Shown: positions 24,635-32,576, numbered from the stretch's first letter. The stretch is 33,008 nucleotides of DNA from Parablautia intestinalis (GCA_003612395.1 RAYQ01000030.1:1-33008), one strand, 5' to 3'. Notes: generated by a model from the letters alone, not told the origin. Numbers and translations: made by a program.

Positions 24635-24694
24635 AGCGGAATCTGATATTTCGCCCGCCTCCTTCGCGCAAAGCGCTTTGGAACGGAGGAAAAA

Positions 24695-25174
24695 ATGGAA
24701 GTTGAATTTGATGTTAAAATAACACCGGGAGCTCTTTATGATTATATGTTATTTCATACCTACACCAGTGCTTCAGGTCTGATTGGGTCCGCAGTGGGTG
24801 CACTTTTAGTGGTAGGATTTTTTATGGGAGCCGGAGTTATTTTTTTGATTGCCGGGGCAGTCATTCTGGCATATCTGCCATGGACGCTGTTTATAAAGTC
24901 CAGGCAGCAGTATCTTGCGAATCCGGCTTTTAAAAATAGTCTTCACTATAAGATGACTGAGGAGGGAGTGGAGGTATCCCAGGGAGAGGAAGTACAGAGT
25001 CAGAAATGGGAGGATATGTACAAAGCAGTATCCACGCCGCGAAGTCTGATCTTGTATACTTCTCCGGTTAACGCATCTGTTTTTCCCAGAAAGGATCTGG
25101 GGGAGAAAACCGTTGGAGTTATCCGGATTATTTCCGCTCATATGCCTCCAAAGAAAGTGAAGATACGGCAATAG
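24695..25174 (+). CDS. YcxB-like membrane protein
   Basis: The 159-residue protein has two close membrane helices (about 28-72, rich in Gly/Val/Leu/Ile). A soluble C-terminal domain carries the pattern YKMTEEGVEVSQGEEVQSQKWED followed by LILYTSPVNASVFPRKDL; the first part is split across residues of about 87-110. This layout matches the YcxB-like family of unknown function found in Firmicutes. GGAGG precedes the ATG. It is flanked on both sides by copies of the double-hairpin repeat and is probably transcribed towards tsaE. No enzymatic motif is visible. Confidence 0.75.
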   Translation: MEVEFDVKITPGALYDYMLFHTYTSASGLIGSAVGALLVVGFFMGAGVIFLIAGAVILAYLPWTLFIKSRQQYLANPAFKNSLHYKMTEEGVEVSQGEEVQSQKWEDMYKAVSTPRSLILYTSPVNASVFPRKDLGEKTVGVIRIISAHMPPKKVKIRQ

Positions 25175-25198
25175 TCAGGCACTGGCTGTATTAAGTAA

Positions 25199-25270
25199 AG
25201 GTGAACATCGTTCACCTCACAGAAAAGAGGATAATAAAGATAGATTGAAAAATCAGCCTGACGGCTGATT
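25199..25270 (+). repeat. Double-hairpin repeat, copy 2
   Basis: The palindrome AGGTGAAC-ATC-GTTCACCT (25199-25217) is followed after 33 bp by AATCAGCC-TGAC-GGCTGATT (25251-25270), a perfect 8-bp stem with TTTAT after it that may also act as a terminator. Stem bases differ from copy 1 but pairing is kept; loop TGAC versus TGAT. Confidence 0.65.
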
Positions 25271-25334
25271 TTATCAACTGCAAATTTGTGCTGATGCCCA
25301 AATTCGCAGATTTTGATAAGAATGGGGGATTAAT

Positions 25335-25760
25335 ATGTTTGTGGAAACCATGAGCCCGGGGGAGACCTTTGCGCTGGGCAAAAAAATTGGTGAAAAGGTA
25401 TCTCCCGGTACGGTATTTACCCTGACCGGTGATTTGGGGGCGGGTAAAACTGTTTTTTCCCAGGGACTGGCAGAAGGGCTTGGCATTAGGGAGCCGGTAA
25501 GCAGTCCGACTTTTACAATTCTGCAGATATACGATGAGGGGAGATACCCTTTTTATCATTTTGATGTGTATCGAATAGGGGATATTTCCGAAATGGACGA
25601 GATTGGATACGAGGACTATTTTTATGGAGACGGCGTGTGCCTGATTGAATGGGCTGACCTGATACGGGAGATCCTGCCGGAGCGATATACCCGGATAACC
25701 ATTTTAAAGGATGTGGAAAAGGGATTTGACTACAGGAAGATAGATATAACAGAAGTGTAA
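25335..25760 (+). CDS. tsaE: tRNA t6A biosynthesis ATPase TsaE
   Basis: The 141-residue protein is TsaE, the P-loop ATPase of the bacterial threonylcarbamoyl-adenosine (t6A37) tRNA-modification complex TsaB-TsaD-TsaE. It shows Walker A GDLGAGKT (about residues 32-39), the switch-like SSPTFTI segment with threonine, YHFDVYRI with the aspartate and tyrosine of the family, and LIEWAD as the Walker-B-like box. Length is typical. GGGGGA lies just upstream of the ATG. It is followed by tsaB and rimI in the same direction, the common Firmicutes order, and tsaD is found 3.9 kb further on. Confidence 0.96.
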   Translation: MFVETMSPGETFALGKKIGEKVSPGTVFTLTGDLGAGKTVFSQGLAEGLGIREPVSSPTFTILQIYDEGRYPFYHFDVYRIGDISEMDEIGYEDYFYGDGVCLIEWADLIREILPERYTRITILKDVEKGFDYRKIDITEV

Positions 25761-25763
25761 AAA

Positions 25764-25823
25764 AGAGATGAAGTTTTTCTAAGGTGTCAAAAGAACCCGC
25801 GAAAGAAAATCTAAGTCATCTCT
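25764..25823 (+). other. Inverted repeat in the tsaE-tsaB gap
   Basis: AGAGATGA (25764-25771) and TCATCTCT (25816-25823) are perfect 8-bp arms with a 44-nt loop, starting 4 bp after the tsaE stop. No U-tract follows. It could be a processing or attenuation structure. Confidence 0.4.
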
Positions 25824-25850
25824 AATTTCACACATCCTGATTTGCATGCC

Positions 25851-25876
25851 CGCAAAAGCGGACAGATGGGAGTTAG
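25851..25876 (+). repeat. 26-bp leader shared with tsaD (copy at tsaB)
   Basis: Begins CGCAAAAGCGG, ends CAGATGGGAGTTAG and contains the GGGAG ribosome binding site of tsaB. It differs from 29601-29626 at one base. The first half forms a small CGC-AAAA-GCG hairpin. Confidence 0.85.
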
Positions 25877-25878
25877 GC

Positions 25879-26631
25879 ATGAAAATAATTGCAATAGACA
25901 GCTCCGGGCTGGTAGCTTCGGTGGCTGTCGTGGAAGATGATATTTTAACAGGGGAGTATAATGTCCAGTACAAAAAAACCCATTCCCAGACCTTACTGCC
26001 CATGCTTCATGAGCTTACGAAAATGGTAGAGCTTGATTTAAAGTCAGTGGATGCAATTGCGCTGGCGAAAGGGCCGGGGTCTTTTACCGGATTACGGATT
26101 GGCTCTGCTACCGCAAAAGGGCTTGGCCTTGCAATGCAGGTACCATTGGTGGAAATCCCTACTCTGGATGGAATGGCGTGCAACCTTTATGGCACGGATA
26201 AGCTGGTATGCCCGATCATGGATGCCAGGAGAAACCAGGTGTATACGGGAATTTACCAATTTGTAAAACAGGGGGACAGTCCCGTATCCTACAAACTTAA
26301 CAGCCTGGTAGCACAGTGTGCTGTTTCCATAGATGATATTGCAGGCAAGTGTAATGAATTTGGCAAGGAAGTAATTTTCCTGGGAGACGGTGTGCCGGTT
26401 TATGCCAAAAGACTTTCAGAAGTTGTGCAGGTCCCTTACAGCTTTGCCCCGGCTCATATGAACAGGCAAAGGGCCGCCTCCTTTGCCACGCTGGCCTTTG
26501 ACTATTTAAAGAATGGTAGATTTGTTACGGCCAGGGACCATGCGCCGGAGTATTTAAGACTATCCCAGGCGGAAAGAGAGAAGGCAGAAAAAATATCCAC
26601 AGAAATTCACACAGAAATTATGAGTACGTAG
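25879..26631 (+). CDS. tsaB: tRNA t6A biosynthesis protein TsaB
   Basis: The 250-residue protein is TsaB, the ASKHA-fold scaffold partner of TsaD in t6A synthesis. It starts MKIIAIDSSG, has HSQTLLPML, the family box LAKGPGSFTGLRIG (about 68-81) and MDARRNQVYTG (about 116-126). It lacks the metal-binding histidines that TsaD uses, as expected. I place the start at the ATG at 25879 because the GGGAG of the shared leader lies 6-10 nt upstream; the in-frame ATG at 25846 would translate the leader itself. The last bases run into the rimI ribosome binding site, so tsaB and rimI are probably coupled. Confidence 0.95.
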   Translation: MKIIAIDSSGLVASVAVVEDDILTGEYNVQYKKTHSQTLLPMLHELTKMVELDLKSVDAIALAKGPGSFTGLRIGSATAKGLGLAMQVPLVEIPTLDGMACNLYGTDKLVCPIMDARRNQVYTGIYQFVKQGDSPVSYKLNSLVAQCAVSIDDIAGKCNEFGKEVIFLGDGVPVYAKRLSEVVQVPYSFAPAHMNRQRAASFATLAFDYLKNGRFVTARDHAPEYLRLSQAEREKAEKISTEIHTEIMST

Positions 26632-26651
26632 TACCATGTAAGGAGAAAGCT

Positions 26652-27086
26652 GTGTTAAGGATAAGAGAAATGGAAGCAGCTGATGCGGAAATGGTCAGCG
26701 AATTAGAAAGAGAAATCTTTTCCATGCCATGGTCGGCGAAAGATTTTCTGGAAATGGTGGAGGCTGATTATGCTCACTATTATGTGGCCGAAATAAATGG
26801 CAGAATTGCGGGCTGCTGCGGTATCAGAAATGTAGCAGGAGAAGGGGAAATTACTAATGTGATGGTGGCTGCCGGTGACAGAAGAAAGGGAATCGGCAGA
26901 AAAATGATGGAATATATGTTAGAAAGGGCAGATAGGATGGGCATAGGCGACTGTACTTTGGAAGTTCGGGTAAGCAACCTGCCTGCAATCAGATTGTATG
27001 AGAGCCTTGGCTTTAAGGGGGAGGGGGTACGGCCGGACTTTTATGATAAGCCCAGGGAGGATGCCCTGATCATGTGGAAAAGATAG
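26652..27086 (+). CDS. rimI: Ribosomal protein S18-alanine N-acetyltransferase RimI
   Basis: The 144-residue GNAT-fold protein matches RimI, which acetylates the N-terminal alanine of ribosomal protein S18. The acetyl-CoA-binding motif appears as RRKGIGRKMMEYML (about 77-90). EVRVSNLPAIRLYESLGF (about 104-121) is the second RimI/GNAT hallmark, and the early MPWSAKDF box (about 25-32) is typical of RimI rather than other GNATs. The start is a GTG with AGGAG 6 nt upstream. Adjacency to tsaB is common in Firmicutes and supports the name over a generic acetyltransferase. Confidence 0.93.
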   Translation: MLRIREMEAADAEMVSELEREIFSMPWSAKDFLEMVEADYAHYYVAEINGRIAGCCGIRNVAGEGEITNVMVAAGDRRKGIGRKMMEYMLERADRMGIGDCTLEVRVSNLPAIRLYESLGFKGEGVRPDFYDKPREDALIMWKR

Positions 27087-27170
27087 ACAGAGCATGGAAG
27101 AATTACCACTGGTCCCGGACGCACTTTTATGTATAATAAGTGTTAGAGGATATCAAAGGAGGATAAGACC

Positions 27171-27419
27171 ATGCGAATTTATTTTGATGAAAATAAAAAT
27201 GAATTGTCAGCTGTTATCTGTAATAAATGTAAAAAAGAATTAAAGGTTGAAAAGGGAATTATAAAAGAAGGGTGCTTTAGCGGAAATGTTCAGTTTGGAT
27301 ATTTCAGCGGGAAGGATGGAAGTAAACATTCCTTTGATTTATGTGAGGAATGCTATGATAAAATGATTGGAGAATTTGCCATTCCGGTAGAGGAGGAGGA
27401 AATAGTGGAACTGCTGTAA
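27171..27419 (+). CDS. Small cysteine-rich protein, putative zinc ribbon
   Basis: The 82-residue protein has two CxxC pairs, in ICNKCKKEL (about 17-25) and DLCEECYDKM (about 56-65), separated by a beta-rich segment with FSGNVQFGYFSGKDGSKHSF. This spacing suits a zinc ribbon. The C-terminus is acidic. AAAGGAGG lies 9 nt before the ATG, a strong site. I do not recognise a named family. A perfect 8-bp inverted repeat overlaps its stop codon (27407-27427). Confidence 0.75.
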   Translation: MRIYFDENKNELSAVICNKCKKELKVEKGIIKEGCFSGNVQFGYFSGKDGSKHSFDLCEECYDKMIGEFAIPVEEEEIVELL

Positions 27420-27504
27420 GCAGTTCCTATAAAAAGCCTCGTTTTTAGGTGCGCACTCCGATGCAGAGGAAATATGCCGCTAAGGTGGCGCATCGGAGGC
27501 GCGC
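27407..27504 (+). other. Cluster of inverted repeats after the zinc-ribbon gene
   Basis: Three nested structures are visible. GGAACTGC/GCAGTTCC (27407-27427) overlaps the stop codon, and CCTA-AAAAA/TTTTT-AGG lies around 27426-27449. A GC-rich pair, CTCCGATGC (27456-27464) and GCATCGGAG (27490-27498), is extended by outer GCGC arms. The internal word TGCAGAGGAAA recurs at 31622-31632. No gene is convincing between 27420 and 27687. Confidence 0.55.
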
Positions 27505-27687
27505 GGGTAGGGAGAAAAACTTCCCGGCCTTATTGTATACTGGTTATGGGTGGAGCAGAATACCGATGCAGTGTTGCAGTATTTTGAAGTAAACCAATGT
27601 ATGTGATAGTGTACCGGATGCAGGAGTGGCATTCTTCAGACGATGTTTGTGCCGTAAGGCAGTATGCCGGGAGGTTTGAAGAAAATA

Positions 27688-28611
27688 ATGCTGGATATAT
27701 GTTTGCTGGGAACTGGCGGGATGATGCCCCTTCCCTATAGATGGCTGACATCCATGATGGCCAGGTACAATGGAAAAAGTATATTGATTGATTGTGGGGA
27801 AGGAACACAGATTGCCATGAAGGAAAAAGGCTGGAGCCCGAAGCCTGTTGAGGCTGTCTGCTTTACTCACTTTCATGCGGATCATATTAGCGGACTGCCG
27901 GGAATGCTTCTGACTATGGGGAATGCAGAGCGGACAGAGCCGCTTCTTTTAGTGGGGCCAAAAGGACTTGCAAAGGTAGTGGCCTCCCTTCGGGTTATTG
28001 CTCCGGAGCTGCCTTTTGTGATAGACTGTCTGGAACTGAATGAAGCGGAGCATACGATTTATTTTGATGGATTTAAAATAGTGGCTTTCAGGGTGAATCA
28101 CAATGTCCCCTGCTATGGATATAGTTTGTCCGTTGAGCGTACCGGCAGGTTTCAGGTGGAGAGAGCTCTTTCCTTTGGAATTGAAAAAAAATACTGGAAT
28201 CGTCTTCAGAAAGGTGAGACAATAGAGACAGAAGGCAGAATTTTAACACCGGAAATGGTGCTTGGTCCTGCCAGAAAAGGGCTAAAAGTGACTTACTGCA
28301 CTGACACAAGACCTACAGAGGGGATAGTAAAGCATGCTGCGGGAGCGGATCTTTTTATATGTGAAGGTATGTATGGCGAGCCTGACAAGAAAGCCAAGGC
28401 AAAGGAAAATAAACATATGACCTTTTATGAGGCGGCGGAGCTGGCAAAACGGGCAAAAGTTACAAGGCTCTGGCTGACACATTATAGCCCATCCTTAAAC
28501 AGACCGGAAGAATATCTGCCGGCAGTCAGGAAAATTTTCCCTGCCGCAGAAACCTGTAAGGATGGGAAAACCATAGAGCTTATGTTTGAAGAGGATGAGG
28601 CTGAAGTTTAA
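27688..28611 (+). CDS. rnz: Ribonuclease Z
   Basis: The 307-residue protein is a metallo-beta-lactamase-fold tRNA 3'-processing endonuclease. The opening MLDICLLGTGGMMPLP, the zinc motif THFHADHISGLPG (H61, H63, D65, H66), VNHNVPCYGY, the zinc-bridging aspartate in YCTDTRP, and HMTFYEAAELAK with LTHYSP are all RNase Z features. It removes the 3' trailer of tRNA precursors lacking encoded CCA; the two tRNA genes in this window indeed lack CCA. The start is uncertain: the ATG at 27688 fits the family but GGGAGG is 13 nt away, and an in-frame ATG at 27664 would add eight residues. Confidence 0.94.
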   Translation: MLDICLLGTGGMMPLPYRWLTSMMARYNGKSILIDCGEGTQIAMKEKGWSPKPVEAVCFTHFHADHISGLPGMLLTMGNAERTEPLLLVGPKGLAKVVASLRVIAPELPFVIDCLELNEAEHTIYFDGFKIVAFRVNHNVPCYGYSLSVERTGRFQVERALSFGIEKKYWNRLQKGETIETEGRILTPEMVLGPARKGLKVTYCTDTRPTEGIVKHAAGADLFICEGMYGEPDKKAKAKENKHMTFYEAAELAKRAKVTRLWLTHYSPSLNRPEEYLPAVRKIFPAAETCKDGKTIELMFEEDEAEV

Positions 28612-28769
28612 AAGTTTCTTTAAGACCAGGGCAGTTTTGGCCACAATACAGGAGGCGCAGAGGGATGTGCTGACTGAATTCTGGTTAAAAATCACGCAAA
28701 ACGGGGCGTGCAGATGATAGAAATAGATTTTCAGGCACGCTCCGGCAGAGGGAAAAGGAGGGGATTCGG

Positions 28770-29363
28770 ATGAGTAAGGAGAAAGGCCAGGGAAGAGTAA
28801 AAGCTTTAATTATAGTCATTTTTTTATTATGTCTGGTGCTTGGCTACTATTATTATTTATCTAACAAAAGATCGGGCAGGGAGTCAGAGCAACAAGTGAA
28901 GGCGACTGCCGTCCAGGAGGTTCTAATGCGGGATTTGGAAAGCAATTATCCACCCACTCCCCGGGAAGTGGTCAAGTACTACGCAGAGATCACCAGATGC
29001 TTTTATGGGGAAGATTATACAGACGAAGAATTTAAAGATATGGCAATGAAGATTCAAAAGTTGTATGATGATGAACTTGTTGCAAATAAAACGGAGCAGC
29101 AATATCTGGATGATCTTTTATTGGAAATTAATGGATTAAAGGACCAGCAGGTAGTAATTTCCAGCTATTCGCCGGCTTCCAGTACAGACGTAGAAGAATT
29201 TGTGCAGGATGGCTACAGCTGGGCACAGATGCGCTGTACTTTTAACTTAAGACAGGGTACGCAGTTTCAAAAGACAGAGGAGATCTTTCTCCTGCGTAAA
29301 GACGCAGACGGGCATTGGAAAATATTTGGCTGGACACTGGCAGAAGAGCCGGGTGATGCATAA
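28770..29363 (+). CDS. Membrane-anchored protein of unknown function
   Basis: The 197-residue protein has a short basic N-terminus, one membrane helix (about 10-29, ALIIVIFLLCLVLGYYYYL) and an extracytoplasmic domain with YPPTPREVVKYYAEITRCFYG (about 50-70, split by convention) and a C-terminal HWKIFGWTLAEE. The outside domain looks like a small alpha+beta NTF2- or SnoaL-like fold, judging by the final IFLLRKDADGHWKIFGW strand pattern. From memory such proteins occur in Lachnospiraceae beside tsaD (DUF6715), which I cannot verify. AGGAGGGG lies upstream of the ATG. Function is unknown. Confidence 0.75.
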   Translation: MSKEKGQGRVKALIIVIFLLCLVLGYYYYLSNKRSGRESEQQVKATAVQEVLMRDLESNYPPTPREVVKYYAEITRCFYGEDYTDEEFKDMAMKIQKLYDDELVANKTEQQYLDDLLLEINGLKDQQVVISSYSPASSTDVEEFVQDGYSWAQMRCTFNLRQGTQFQKTEEIFLLRKDADGHWKIFGWTLAEEPGDA

Positions 29364-29600
29364 AATGAGATGAAAAGTGCGGTACATCTTCGGTGTGCGG
29401 GGCATTTGGTCTGCGCTCCACTTCGGCCTGTGCTGACCATGCGCCACTGGCGTATAGCCTCCCTGCGGCATTCGCCAAATGTCTATAAAATGCTTTGTAT
29501 CTCTGTGGGCATCCTTCTGGCTCATTGCCTGGGGGAATAAACAACAGCCAGCACGCTCTGTGGGCTGGCCTTATGTAAACAAAGGTGAACTTTGTACGTC
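29364..29600. other. Hairpin-rich intergenic region
   Basis: No gene is visible. CATTTGG (about 29404) and CCAAATG (about 29476) form distant arms enclosing GC-rich sequence. GCCAGC/GCTGGC form a hairpin near 29549-29571. AGGTGAACTTTGT at 29583 repeats the left half and spacer of the double-hairpin palindrome found at 24576, but its right arm is lost. Confidence 0.45.
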
Positions 29601-29626
29601 CGCAAAAGCGGGCAGATGGGAGTTAG
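29601..29626 (+). repeat. 26-bp leader shared with tsaB (copy at tsaD)
   Basis: Matches 25851-25876 at 25 of 26 positions and again supplies the GGGAG ribosome binding site, here for the GTG start of tsaD. Confidence 0.85.
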
Positions 29627-29627
29627 A

Positions 29628-30653
29628 GTGGAAAAGGATATTTATATACTTGCAATTGAAAGCTCCTGTGATGAAACAGCGGCAGCGGTGGTGAAAAACG
29701 GCAGGGAGGTATTGTCTAATGTAATTTATTCTCAGATTGCGCTGCATACCGAATACGGGGGAGTCGTTCCTGAAATTGCTTCCCGCAAACATATAGAAAA
29801 GATAAATCAGGTGATTGAAAAGGCTCTCGCCGATGCAGATAAAGCGCTTACTCAAATGGATGCAATTGCGGTTACTTATGGCCCGGGGCTGGTGGGGGCG
29901 CTGCTGGTGGGAGTTTCCGCTGCCAAGGCAATCAGCTTTGCTTCTGGCATTCCGCTTATAGGAGTTCATCATATAGAGGGACATATCAGTGCCAATTATA
30001 TAGAAAATAAAGAATTGGATCCCCCTTTTTTGTGTCTGGTGGTTTCTGGCGGGCATTCTCATTTGGTGGTGGTGAAGGATTACGGCGAATATGAAATTAT
30101 AGGAAGAACCAGAGATGACGCGGCAGGTGAAGCTTTTGACAAGGTTGCCCGGGCTATCGGCTTAGGATATCCGGGAGGACCTAAAATCGATAAAGTTTCA
30201 AGGGAAGGAAATCCGGATGCTATTCATTTCCCGCGGGCTAAGGTAGGGGATGCTGAGTATGATTTTAGTTTTAGCGGTTTAAAATCGGCAGTTTTAAATT
30301 ATTTAAATTCTTGCCAGATGAAAGGGGAAAAGATGGCTGTAGCGGATGTGGCTGCTTCCTTTCAGAAAGCGGTAATAGATGTGCTGGTGGATCATTCCAT
30401 GGATGCGCTTGCAAAATACGGGTATAAAAAGTTTGCTATCGCAGGCGGGGTTGCATCAAACAGCAGTCTGCGGAAAACTTTTGAAGAAGCCTGCGCAAAA
30501 AGGGGAATTGCGTTTTACCATCCTTCCCCTGTATACTGTACGGATAATGCAGCAATGATAGGGGCGGCAGCTTACTATGAGTACCAAAATGGTGTCCGCC
30601 ACGGATTTGACTTGAACGCTGTGCCTAATTTAAAGTTGGGGGAGAGGATATAG
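29628..30653 (+). CDS. tsaD: tRNA N6-threonylcarbamoyladenosine transferase TsaD
   Basis: The 341-residue protein is TsaD, which transfers the threonylcarbamoyl group to A37 of ANN-decoding tRNAs. It shows [15 protein letters not shown], the iron-binding HHIEGH (HxxxH at residues 115 and 119), [11 protein letters not shown], the ATP-binding GEAFDKVAR...LGYPGGP region and a late aspartate in CTDNAAM. I choose the GTG at 29628, since GGGAG of the shared leader lies just upstream and this gives the normal N-terminus. Upstream in-frame ATG and TTG codons would translate the leader. It pairs functionally with tsaB and tsaE in this window. Confidence 0.96.
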   Translation: MEKDIYILAIESSCDETAAAVVKNGREVLSNVIYSQIALHTEYGGVVPEIASRKHIEKINQVIEKALADADKALTQMDAIAVTYGPGLVGALLVGVSAAKAISFASGIPLIGVHHIEGHISANYIENKELDPPFLCLVVSGGHSHLVVVKDYGEYEIIGRTRDDAAGEAFDKVARAIGLGYPGGPKIDKVSREGNPDAIHFPRAKVGDAEYDFSFSGLKSAVLNYLNSCQMKGEKMAVADVAASFQKAVIDVLVDHSMDALAKYGYKKFAIAGGVASNSSLRKTFEEACAKRGIAFYHPSPVYCTDNAAMIGAAAYYEYQNGVRHGFDLNAVPNLKLGERI

Positions 30654-30710
30654 CTTTGGTTTAAGATAAAGAAAATAGTTGTTTTAGGATTGCCCTGGTG
30701 GGAAAGGAGC

Positions 30711-31439
30711 ATGGTTATTAAGACGGACAGAAAAGAAAAGCAATGTACAGCTGCGGTTATTTTAGCCGCCGGCAGCGGAAAGAGAATGGGGAGTAATACC
30801 AAAAAACAGTACATGCTGATTGCAGAAAAACCCGTGGTCTATTACTCCTTAAAGACATTTCAGGAAAGCTTTGTGGATGAAATTGTTTTGGTGGTATCTC
30901 CGGGTGATGCAGACTATTGCAAAAAGGAGATCGTAGATAAGCACGGTTTTGATAAAGTGCGGCATATTGTCGAGGGGGGAAGAGAGCGCTACCATTCTGT
31001 GGCAATTGGATTAGACAGCATTCCATCCTGTGACTTTGTCTTTATTCACGATGGCGCAAGGCCTGTGGTAACGCAGGATATATTAGAAAGAGCATATATC
31101 TGTGTGAAAAAATATGGAGCCTGCGTGGTGGGAATGCCGGTAAAGGATACAATCAAGATTGCTGACACAGAAGGAAATATAGCTTCTACACCGGACAGGA
31201 AACTGGTCTGGATGATACAGACCCCTCAGGTTTTTTCCTTATCGCTGATCAGGGAAGCATATCACACACTTTTGCAAAAAGAGCAGGAGCTTTTGAAGGC
31301 CGGTATATCCATAACGGATGATGCGATGGTGGTGGAAACGCTGACAGGCCATTTGGTGAAGCTTGTGGAAGGCTCCTATGAAAATATAAAAATAACAACG
31401 CCTGAAGATATTCAGATAGCAGAAAATTTTCTTACATAA
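30711..31439 (+). CDS. ispD: 2-C-methyl-D-erythritol 4-phosphate cytidylyltransferase IspD
   Basis: The 242-residue protein is IspD of the MEP isoprenoid pathway, which joins CTP and methylerythritol phosphate. The nucleotide-binding start AAVILAAGSGKRMGS (about 14-28) is followed by KKQYMLIAEKPVVYYSL. The CDFVFIHDGARPVV box, MPVKDTIK and WMIQTPQVF are the substrate-binding blocks of the family, and ITDDAMVVE lies near the end. The start is debatable: AAAGGAG sits only 1 nt before the ATG at 30711, unusually close, and a TTG at 30690 is the alternative. A clear terminator lies about 90 bp after its stop. Confidence 0.94.
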   Translation: MVIKTDRKEKQCTAAVILAAGSGKRMGSNTKKQYMLIAEKPVVYYSLKTFQESFVDEIVLVVSPGDADYCKKEIVDKHGFDKVRHIVEGGRERYHSVAIGLDSIPSCDFVFIHDGARPVVTQDILERAYICVKKYGACVVGMPVKDTIKIADTEGNIASTPDRKLVWMIQTPQVFSLSLIREAYHTLLQKEQELLKAGISITDDAMVVETLTGHLVKLVEGSYENIKITTPEDIQIAENFLT

Positions 31440-31532
31440 GTGTTTTAGTTTTATAAAAAAAATATAATTTTAGGTATATTTATCTTAAAAGCTTCATATG
31501 AATGGTATTCGGGGCCTGATAAACGTATTGTT

Positions 31533-31570
31533 TTTGGAAGTAAGCTGCCAATGTTTACTTCCAAATTTTT
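31533..31570 (+). terminator. Terminator downstream of ispD
   Basis: A perfect 11-bp stem (TTTGGAAGTAA with TTACTTCCAAA) and an 11-nt loop are followed by five T. Confidence 0.9.
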
Positions 31571-31788
31571 ATTCAATAAGCTGGCTCGTGCAGCGTGACA
31601 GCGTTTGATGCACAGGATCTGTGCAGAGGAAACACACTTTAAAGTGGCTGCTACCAGAGTAGTGTTATAAGGGCAAGATATAATATGCGGAGTATAGTGT
31701 GAAGAAAATTAACATAAAGCCAGCTCGGGGAGTGCGCCGGCCGTTGTTTAATATAGGGATGGCTGGCGAAGCCTGGCATCCGTTGTTT
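31571..31788 (+). repeat. Dispersed palindromic repeat, copy 4 (composite)
   Basis: Positions 31571-31607 match 19254-19290 with one mismatch, again starting right after a terminator T-run. Positions 31757-31788 hold the hairpin core GGATGGCTGGCG then AAGCCTGGCATCC and GTTGTTT. Here about 150 bp separate the two parts, whereas in copy 1 they are about 10 bp apart. The insert includes GCACAG/CTGTGC and the TGCAGAGGAAA word also seen at 27463. Within 31440-31836 I see no gene. Confidence 0.7.
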
Positions 31789-31836
31789 GTGCTCAACGCC
31801 CCAATATGAGAGTTATTGGAAGCATGGAGGATTAGA

Positions 31837-32445
31837 ATGATAAATGTACTTGAAGAAACTTATCAGAACTTTTTGGGACAAATGGGTGAAGATTCTTTTC
31901 TTGCTCCTTATAGGACGGCGTGCCGTTATGTGGAACAAAAGCTGAAAAAAATTAACACGCTTTATTGCCAGAAGCGGGGCAGAGTATTGTTCCGTCAGAT
32001 AACCCATCGAATTAAAACACCGGAAAGCTGTCTGTATAAAATAATAAAGAAAAATTGCGCAGTAAAACGCCAGACGGCGCAAGAGCGGTTTGATGATATT
32101 GCAGGCATACGGGTAGTGTGCAATTTTCTGGATGACATTTACAGGTTGGTGGAGATACTAAAAAGAGATGAAGAACTGCAGATAATTAAAATAAAGGATT
32201 ATGTCAAAAATCCAAAAGAAAGCGGCTATCAGAGTCTTCATGTAGTTGTACTGGTACCGGTAAAAGGAGCAGAGCATAAAAAAGTAGAAATCCAAATCAG
32301 AACACGTGCAATGAACTTTTGGGCTGTGGCAGAGCATCATCTGGTATATAAAAGGCAGCATGAGAAAAAGGGGAACTTTTGGCTGCCTGCTATTTTTCGC
32401 GCATTTTCCTGTTATATAAAAAATCGGGAGCCTCTGGAGCCTTAA
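31837..32445 (+). CDS. Small alarmone synthetase ((p)ppGpp synthase)
   Basis: The 202-residue protein consists of a RelA/SpoT synthetase domain with no hydrolase or regulatory domains, like RelQ/RelP (YjbM/YwaC). Motifs in order are HRIKTPESCLYKIIKK (57-72), FDDIAGIRVVC (85-95), DYVKNPKESGYQSLH (121-135) and EIQIRTRAMNFWAVAEHHLVYK (151-172, split at family motif EIQIRT). It should make (p)ppGpp from GTP or GDP and ATP under stress. GGAGG lies 6 nt before the ATG at 31837. After YK at 172 the sequence departs from the family: the usual acidic C-terminal helices that help tetramer formation are missing, and the protein ends in a basic, aromatic tail. This may be a truncation or lineage-specific end. 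Confidence 0.88.
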   Translation: MINVLEETYQNFLGQMGEDSFLAPYRTACRYVEQKLKKINTLYCQKRGRVLFRQITHRIKTPESCLYKIIKKNCAVKRQTAQERFDDIAGIRVVCNFLDDIYRLVEILKRDEELQIIKIKDYVKNPKESGYQSLHVVVLVPVKGAEHKKVEIQIRTRAMNFWAVAEHHLVYKRQHEKKGNFWLPAIFRAFSCYIKNREPLEP

Positions 32446-32510
32446 ATTTGCAGAAGGATTACAGACAGAAAAATATTGATATTTTATATGAAAAAAATTT
32501 AAAAAAAGTG

Positions 32511-32539
32511 TTGACATATATCAGACGATTTGCTAGACT
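32511..32539 (+). promoter_or_regulatory. Promoter of the serine tRNA genes
   Basis: Consensus TTGACA (32511-32516) and TAGACT (32534-32539) with a 17-bp spacer, 37 bp before the first tRNA. It is a strong-looking promoter, as usual for stable RNA. Confidence 0.75.
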
Positions 32540-32576
32540 ATTTAATGCGCTGACTTACAGCGCAAACATACGACAT

